NCBI GenBank assembly: GCA_021820785.1
Contig: JAKADE010000049.1
Location: 1-11,779, forward strand
Length of the DNA: 11,779 bases
Source of the DNA: Pseudomonadota bacterium
GTDB lineage: Bacteria > Pseudomonadota > Gammaproteobacteria > Steroidobacterales > Steroidobacteraceae
Reading direction: 5' to 3'
Shown: in pieces, positions 7,035-11,779 of the stretch
How the letters are laid out: each line of letters begins with the position of its first letter
Position numbering within the stretch: the first letter of the stretch is position 1
Notes under the pieces: generated by a model
Databases searched by the model: none
Told to the model about the DNA's origin: nothing
Seen by the model: the letters and a program-made list of their open reading frames with translations, nothing else
Translations under genes and position numbers: made by a program

Positions 7035-8373
7035 CGTGTGGTTCGGTGCGGCGCGTGATGAGCCGCGCTAGCGTATCGAGGGTCAATTTCGCCGGGCCAT
7101 GCAGGGCGAGTTCGTGCAGCTTGCGCAGCCATGTGTACATCAGGCGCGCGAAGTAGCCCTCGAGCATCAGGTTGCCGCCGACCAGCGCGCCCATGAGACT
7201 CCCGACGGTGCTGTGGCGTCCGAGTGACACCAGCGAGCCGAAGTCCCGGTAACGGTAGTCGCGCAGCGGTTTGCCCGCCAGGCGCCGCTCGATCTGGCGC
7301 ACCATATGCGTGGCCTGCTGGTGCGCCGCCTGCGCGCGTGGCGGCACGATGCCTTCCCGGCCGAGCCACGGGCAGGCCGCGCAGTCCCCCAGCGCAAACA
7401 CGTTTTCGTCGCGGGTGCATTGCAGAGTGGGGCGCACCAGGAGCTGATTCGAGCGGTTGGTCTCGAGCCCGTCCAGATCGCGCAGGACTTCCGGTGCCTT
7501 GACGCCCGCCGCCCACACGACCAGTTCGGCCGGGATGATCTGCCCGGAGGCGAGGCGAACGCCGTCCGGCAGGACCTCCGCGACCCGCGCTTGGGTGCGG
7601 ATCTGCACGCCGAGGGTGCCCAGCAGTGTCGCCGCGGCGCCCGCGAGCCGCTCCGGCAGTGCCGGCAGGATGCGCTCGCTGGCCTCGATCAGGTTGATGC
7701 GGATGTCCGCATCAGGATCGATCCGGTCGAGTCCGTACGAGACCAGATCGCGGGTCGTGTTGTGCAGCTCCGCGGCCAGTTCCACGCCCGTGGCGCCGGC
7801 CCCGATGATCGCCACCTGCAGCTGTTCAGGACGCAGCGGCTCGCGCTGTGCATGTGCGCGGATCATCGAGTTGACCAGCCGGCGGTGGAACCGCGCTGCG
7901 GCCGCCGGCGTTTCGAGCGCAATCGCGTATTCCTTCACCCCGGGCGTCCCGAAGTCGTTGGTGAGGCTGCCAACGGCGATCACCAGGGTGTCGTAGCTGT
8001 AGAGACGCTCGGCGGTGATCTGGGCCCCGGTCTCATCGAGCACCGGTGCGACGCGTACCTCCCGGCGCGCCCGGTCGAGACCGGTCATCTCGCCCAGCCG
8101 GAAGCGGAAGTGATGCCAGTGCGACTGGGCCAGGTAACTCAGCTCGTGAACACTGAGATCCATGCTGCCGGCGGCCACTTCGTGCAGCAGGGGTTTCCAC
8201 AGGTGGGTGCGGTTGCAGTCGATCAATTCGACGCGTGCCCGACGCGGCCTGTCCAGCCGGTCGCCGAGCCGCGTGGCCAGTTCGAGCCCGCCTGCACCGC
8301 CACCCACGATGAGAATCTTGTGCCGACGCGGACGGTCGCGTTGACGCGGCCCCTGAAGCTCCGTAGCAGGCAT
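7021..8373 (-). CDS. ndh: Type II NADH:quinone oxidoreductase (NDH-2)
   Basis: Single-subunit, FAD-containing, non-proton-pumping NADH dehydrogenase attached to the inner face of the membrane; it passes electrons from NADH to quinone. With the ATG at 8373 the protein has 450 residues, normal for the family. Visible are the FAD-binding GGGAGG (24-29), the NADH-binding GAGATGVE (191-198), FALGDCAACP (GDCA at 329-332, contacts FAD), and AQAAHQQ (347-353), the quinone-site motif of NDH-2. The C-terminal part (GYFARLMYTWLRKLHELALHG) fits the amphipathic membrane anchor. A GAGGAG at 8384-8389 sits 10 nt before this ATG; a start 11 codons upstream (8406) has no site, so I prefer 8373, with some doubt. 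The gene follows nnrS after 142 bp and could supply quinol to the NO reductase. Confidence 0.92.
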   Translation of the reverse strand: MPATELQGPRQRDRPRRHKILIVGGGAGGLELATRLGDRLDRPRRARVELIDCNRTHLWKPLLHEVAAGSMDLSVHELSYLAQSHWHHFRFRLGEMTGLDRARREVRVAPVLDETGAQITAERLYSYDTLVIAVGSLTNDFGTPGVKEYAIALETPAAAARFHRRLVNSMIRAHAQREPLRPEQLQVAIIGAGATGVELAAELHNTTRDLVSYGLDRIDPDADIRINLIEASERILPALPERLAGAAATLLGTLGVQIRTQARVAEVLPDGVRLASGQIIPAELVVWAAGVKAPEVLRDLDGLETNRSNQLLVRPTLQCTRDENVFALGDCAACPWLGREGIVPPRAQAAHQQATHMVRQIERRLAGKPLRDYRYRDFGSLVSLGRHSTVGSLMGALVGGNLMLEGYFARLMYTWLRKLHELALHGPAKLTLDTLARLITRRTEPHVKLH

Positions 8374-8515
8374 CTTGCGCGTGCTCCTCGGTGAGGCACC
8401 GGGCATCCATTAGGACACGGCAGGACGGCCGGTGCCATCCGTAGGGGTGCGGATCCTCGCAGCCATCGGCGCTGTGCCGTCCGCGGAACAGCGTTGGGCT
8501 GCAGGGGGCCGCGAG
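8374..8515. other. nnrS-ndh intergenic region
   Basis: This 142-bp gap on the - strand holds the ndh leader. A short imperfect inverted repeat (ATCCG ... CGGAT, around 8439-8458) is too small to call a terminator. I found no convincing promoter hexamers. The gap is long enough for an independent ndh promoter, but read-through from norB-nnrS is also possible. Confidence 0.4.
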
Positions 8516-9703
8516 TCACCCCGTCGGGCGCGGGCGCAGCAGAAACGGGGCATAGCGCAGCGCGAACAGACCAAAGGCGCCGATCCACAGCAGCGCCGCG
8601 GCGATCAGAAGGTCTTCCTGCGCGCGCCCGGCGAGCGCTGCGGCGATCCGCACCGCCGCGGCGAGCACCACCAGCACATAGACCCAGATCGTGGCCCGGT
8701 CGGCGGTCAGCACGCGTCCGGTGTGTCCGCGACTGACGCGGGTCATCACGGCGAGGATCATCGTACCGATGGCCCCGGCGGTGAGCGCATGAATCGCTGC
8801 CGCCAACGGAAATGCCGGCACCAGTGTGGCGATACCGAGCGCCCCGACGCCTACCACCAGCCACGCATAGCCGACATGCAGCACCAGCAGCAACGCCTCG
8901 TCGCGCGTCGCGATGCCACGCCAGCGCAACAGCCGCCACAGATTGAGCACCGCGCCGCCTACGAGGAGCACCCCGACCCAGCGGGCCTGCGGAAGAAAGA
9001 CCCACGCCATCAGAGGCCCTTGCATCAGGGCATGCGCGGCGAACTCGAGCCGGCCCCCGGTCGTGGGCAGCGGTTCACGGCGGCGGGCCAGCAGCCAGTT
9101 GCGCGTGAAGCCGGGCACGATCCGGGCGCCGAGCACCGAGATGAGGGTCAACGCGGCGGCGAGCCCGAGCCGCCAGCCATAGCCGGCGAGCGACGGGAAG
9201 CCGCCCTCAGCGGCGAGATCCATCAACAGCTGTGCCACGGTGAGCACGACGAGGGGCACGATCATCGGATAGTTGCGCCGGTTGCGGGCCGCGATCAGCT
9301 CGTGGGCCACCGTGCCGGTGAGTGCGATCGGAAAGGCGAGATCCGTCCCGATGACGACCCCGACGGGAAGCCAGGCGCCGATGAGCTGGACGAGACGCGC
9401 GAGGATCCAGAGGATCACGAGCAGGGCGAGCGGCGCGCCGCTCACCGGCTCGCGCCCCGTCCAGTTCGCCTGGGCCGTGAGCAGGAAGCCCGCGATCGCC
9501 GCCGGCACGAACCCGAACAGCATCGCGTGAATGTGCCAGTCGAGCGGATCGAACCGGCTCGGCAGGGACAGCCCCGTGGTGAGCATGCCGATCCACAGCC
9601 CGATGGCGACCGCCGCCCACAGTGCCGCGGCGAGGAAGAAGGGCCGGAAGGCATAGGAAAGGACGGGGTGTCCGGCACCACCCAGCGCGCGCGGAGCGTT
9701 CAC
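8516..9703 (-). CDS. nnrS: NnrS family membrane protein
   Basis: Polytopic inner-membrane protein, 395 residues with about twelve hydrophobic segments. In Rhodobacter and Vibrio, NnrS is a haem- and copper-containing protein that protects against nitric oxide stress and is regulated with NO-metabolism genes; its reaction is not settled. Hallmarks are YAFRPFF (17-23) before the first helix, DWHIHAMLFGF with H57 and H59, and TAQANWTGR (76-84). GHTGR before a late helix is also typical. The start is GTG 9703, which overlaps the norB stop as GTGA, with AGGAGG at 9708-9713 just upstream (4-nt spacing). A longer frame upstream runs inside norB and lacks family features. The overlap points to translational coupling with norB. 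Confidence 0.93.
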   Translation of the reverse strand: MNAPRALGGAGHPVLSYAFRPFFLAAALWAAVAIGLWIGMLTTGLSLPSRFDPLDWHIHAMLFGFVPAAIAGFLLTAQANWTGREPVSGAPLALLVILWILARLVQLIGAWLPVGVVIGTDLAFPIALTGTVAHELIAARNRRNYPMIVPLVVLTVAQLLMDLAAEGGFPSLAGYGWRLGLAAALTLISVLGARIVPGFTRNWLLARRREPLPTTGGRLEFAAHALMQGPLMAWVFLPQARWVGVLLVGGAVLNLWRLLRWRGIATRDEALLLVLHVGYAWLVVGVGALGIATLVPAFPLAAAIHALTAGAIGTMILAVMTRVSRGHTGRVLTADRATIWVYVLVVLAAAVRIAAALAGRAQEDLLIAAALLWIGAFGLFALRYAPFLLRPRPTG

Positions 9704-11779
9704 CGTGCCTCCTGCTGCGGCTGGTGGGCGAGGACCGAGGCGCCGCGCCGGGATACCGGACGGCGTCCGAGGAGCGGGCGCAGCTTGATCAGAAAGTCCC
9801 AGGACATCAGCAGTGCGCCCGCGGCGAAGACGATGTCCCCGGGCATGCGCATCCACTGCCAGAACGTGGTGGTGTCATAGAACGCCTGGCTGCGTGCATA
9901 GGCGTACCCGTGTTCATAGACCGCAGCGAGCTGCGGCCAGCCGATCGGAAAGAAATTGAACACGATCCACAGCGCCAGTCCGCCGTTGTACAGCCAGAAC
10001 GCCCAGCGCCCGGCCCGCTCACTGAAGGGGTCCTCGGCACCCGCCGCATAGCGCAGGCAGAAGTAGATCAGCCCGATGCCGAGCAAGCCGAACGCACCGA
10101 ACAGTGCGGTGTGTGCGTGGTTCAGTGTCAGGAACGTGCCGTGCTCATAGTAGTTGACCAGCGGGGCGTTGAGGGTACCGCCGCCGAACACTCCGGCGCC
10201 GACGAAGTTCCAGAATGCCGCGCCCATGACGTACAGATACGCCAGGCCGTATGGAAACTGACCCGCGGCCCGGATCAGCCGGTGCTGCTGCAGCGCCTCG
10301 ATCACCAGCAGCAGCAGCGGCAGCACTTCGATGAAGGAGAACATCGAGCCGACGGCCACCCACAGACCTGGCTCTCCGACCCAGTACATGTGATGGCCGG
10401 TGCCGAGTACGCCGCCGAGGAAGATCAGGATCAATTCCAGGTACACGGCCCGCTCGGAGAGCTGCCGCGAGACCAGCCCGGTGGCCATTAGCAGGTACGC
10501 GCTCACGGTCGCGGCGAAGAACTCGAACGACTGCTCGACCCACAGGTGCACCACCCACCAGCGCCAGAAATCGGTGATGGTGAAGGATTTCTCGATGCCG
10601 GTGAGCGGGATCATCCCGAACGCGTACAGCAGCGCAATGTTCGCAGTCGACGCCCACAGCAGGTGCTCGAGTCGGATCCGCCCGGACCAGAATGCCCGCA
10701 GCGCGCCGCGGGCCGCCTGGCGATTCGGCCACAGCGCCCGGAACATCAGCACGCTCCAGATCGCCAGGCCGGCGAAGAATCCGATCTGCCAGGCTCGGCC
10801 GAGCTGAATGTACGACAGTCCCTGCTGCCCGAACCAGAACCATCCCTTGTGCATATCGCCCATGATGTCCAGATAGTTGCCCGCCAGCGCGCCGACGACG
10901 ATGAACACCGTGACCCAGAAGAGCGCATCGACCAGCCACGCCTGGCCTTTCGGCTCCGAGCGGCCGATGAGGGGGGCGAGAAACAGCCCGGCGCCGATCC
11001 AGGACAATCCGATCCACACGATCGGGGACTGGATGTGGACGTCGCGCGCGAAATTGAATGGCAGGAAGCGGTCGACCGGAATGCCATAGAAGCCGGTGCG
11101 GTCGGAGTAGTAGTGGGCCATCAGGGTGCCGGTCGCGATCTGCAGCAGCAGCACGCCGGCAACGACCAGGAAGTACTTCCCGATGCGCCGCTGACTCGGC
11201 GTGAGTGCGCCGAAGGTCAGCGGCGGCTCCATGATCCCGGTGTCGGCGCTGTGGATATAGCGCTCGTACACGAAGATCACGGCGCCGAATGCGAAGAACG
11301 TGAACGCGAAACTGACCCAGGTCCAGATGAACGTACTCGTCGTCGGAGTGTTGCCGACCAGCGGCTCATAGGGCCAGTTCTGCGTCCACGAGGCAACGCC
11401 GTCCGGACGGCGCGCGACCGTGGTGATCGACGAATAGATCAGAAAGTCGGCCGTCTGCGCCGCCGTGGTCGGATCGAGACTGTGTGCGCGTGTCCAGCCT
11501 CTGGCCTCATCCGAGGTCAGAAGACGCGCAGCGATCCGGGTGCGCAGCGTCGTGATCGCCTGCGCGAGCGGCGTGGGGACCGACACGAGCGGTTCGGTCA
11601 GGTTGAGTCCCTGCAGCATCTGCTGCATGGCGGTCCTGACCTCGAACTGCCGGCCGGCGGACAGGGCGGCGAAAGGCTGGCGGTAGCGTTCCGCGGCGAG
11701 CGCATCCTCGGTGAGGGTGGCCAGCTTGACCAGATTGCTCGCAGTGTAATCCGGACCGAAATACGAGCCCATGCCGTAG
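9700..11779 (-). CDS. norB: Quinol-dependent nitric oxide reductase (qNOR), 5' end cut by window edge
   Basis: Reduces two NO to N2O plus water with electrons from quinol; haem-copper oxidase superfamily, inner membrane. Numbering from the first in-frame Met (11772), 690 residues are visible of an expected 750-760; the first helix and start lie outside. There is no CxxCH, so it is not a cytochrome c-linked NorBC. WTQNWPYEPLVGNTPT (129-144) is the qNOR signature. Non-haem iron ligands are H409 (HLWVE), H460 and H461 (GTGHH); E413 and E482 are kept. Haem ligands fit H246, H552 and H554. The quinol-site pattern is H220, D224, F228 and D646; position 224 is usually Glu. The residue after HLWVE, usually Gly, is Gln414. 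Stop TGA overlaps the GTG of nnrS. Sometimes named norZ. A NO dismutase is unlikely because all three iron-ligating His are present. Confidence 0.94.
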   Translation of the reverse strand, partial: YGMGSYFGPDYTASNLVKLATLTEDALAAERYRQPFAALSAGRQFEVRTAMQQMLQGLNLTEPLVSVPTPLAQAITTLRTRIAARLLTSDEARGWTRAHSLDPTTAAQTADFLIYSSITTVARRPDGVASWTQNWPYEPLVGNTPTTSTFIWTWVSFAFTFFAFGAVIFVYERYIHSADTGIMEPPLTFGALTPSQRRIGKYFLVVAGVLLLQIATGTLMAHYYSDRTGFYGIPVDRFLPFNFARDVHIQSPIVWIGLSWIGAGLFLAPLIGRSEPKGQAWLVDALFWVTVFIVVGALAGNYLDIMGDMHKGWFWFGQQGLSYIQLGRAWQIGFFAGLAIWSVLMFRALWPNRQAARGALRAFWSGRIRLEHLLWASTANIALLYAFGMIPLTGIEKSFTITDFWRWWVVHLWVEQSFEFFAATVSAYLLMATGLVSRQLSERAVYLELILIFLGGVLGTGHHMYWVGEPGLWVAVGSMFSFIEVLPLLLLVIEALQQHRLIRAAGQFPYGLAYLYVMGAAFWNFVGAGVFGGGTLNAPLVNYYEHGTFLTLNHAHTALFGAFGLLGIGLIYFCLRYAAGAEDPFSERAGRWAFWLYNGGLALWIVFNFFPIGWPQLAAVYEHGYAYARSQAFYDTTTFWQWMRMPGDIVFAAGALLMSWDFLIKLRPLLGRRPVSRRGASVLAHQPQQEAR
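9708..9713 (-). promoter_or_regulatory. Ribosome binding site for nnrS inside the norB 3' end
   Basis: AGGAGG on the - strand lies 4 nt before GTG 9703, within the last codons of norB. With the GTGA stop-start overlap this decides the nnrS start and supports coupled translation. Confidence 0.7.

Noticed and set aside
8432..9880. 482-codon + strand open frame opposite nnrS and the end of norB.
   Set aside because: Composition is extremely rich in Arg, Gly, Glu, Asp and His with no fold pattern; the opposite strand encodes a clear NnrS membrane protein.
10813..10827. QQGLS (residues 316-320 of the NO reductase) taken as a destroyed H-x3-E quinol site, suggesting a NO dismutase.
   Set aside because: Distances to the FeB histidines do not fit the quinol-site numbering. 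The correct segment is HYYSDRTGF at 220-228, which keeps His and Phe. The GTGHH pair is intact, whereas I recall that NO dismutases replace one of these His.

Overview
This 11.8 kb window is dense, high-GC bacterial chromosome. I see no tRNA, rRNA, CRISPR array, insertion sequence or clear compositional break. Exported S46 and S9 peptidases, an LVIVD beta-propeller, a quinol-type nitric oxide reductase and NnrS suggest a Gram-negative proteobacterium with aerobic to microaerobic respiration, perhaps a xanthomonad or steroidobacter-like gammaproteobacterium. That placement is inference and weak.

Left part (1-3265): the C-terminal part of an S46 dipeptidyl peptidase enters from the left edge on the + strand. 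It converges on two - strand genes, a secreted LVIVD-repeat beta-propeller protein followed by a secreted peroxiredoxin. A 12-bp perfect inverted repeat sits between the convergent genes.

Middle (3266-7034): after a 284-bp divergent intergenic region, three + strand genes follow. They are an orphan ChrR-like double-cupin protein, an exported S9 (prolyl oligopeptidase family) peptidase with a complete triad, and an OsmC-family thiol peroxidase-like protein.

Right part (7021-11779): three - strand genes are read from the right edge inwards. They are norB/norZ (quinol-type nitric oxide reductase, 5' end cut by the window), nnrS (overlapping norB by GTGA), and a type II NADH dehydrogenase after a 142-bp gap. 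The ndh gene ends in a 14-bp convergent overlap with osmC. A plausible reading is a short electron path: NADH to quinone by NDH-2, then quinol to NO by the reductase, with NnrS supporting tolerance to NO. This pathway is inferred from family functions and gene order.

I did not find a clearly new system. The points most worth a second look are the altered active-site helix motif and Glu-to-Asp change in the NO reductase, the cysteine-rich exported propeller next to an exported peroxiredoxin, and the cupin protein that resembles an anti-sigma factor but lacks the sigma-binding half.
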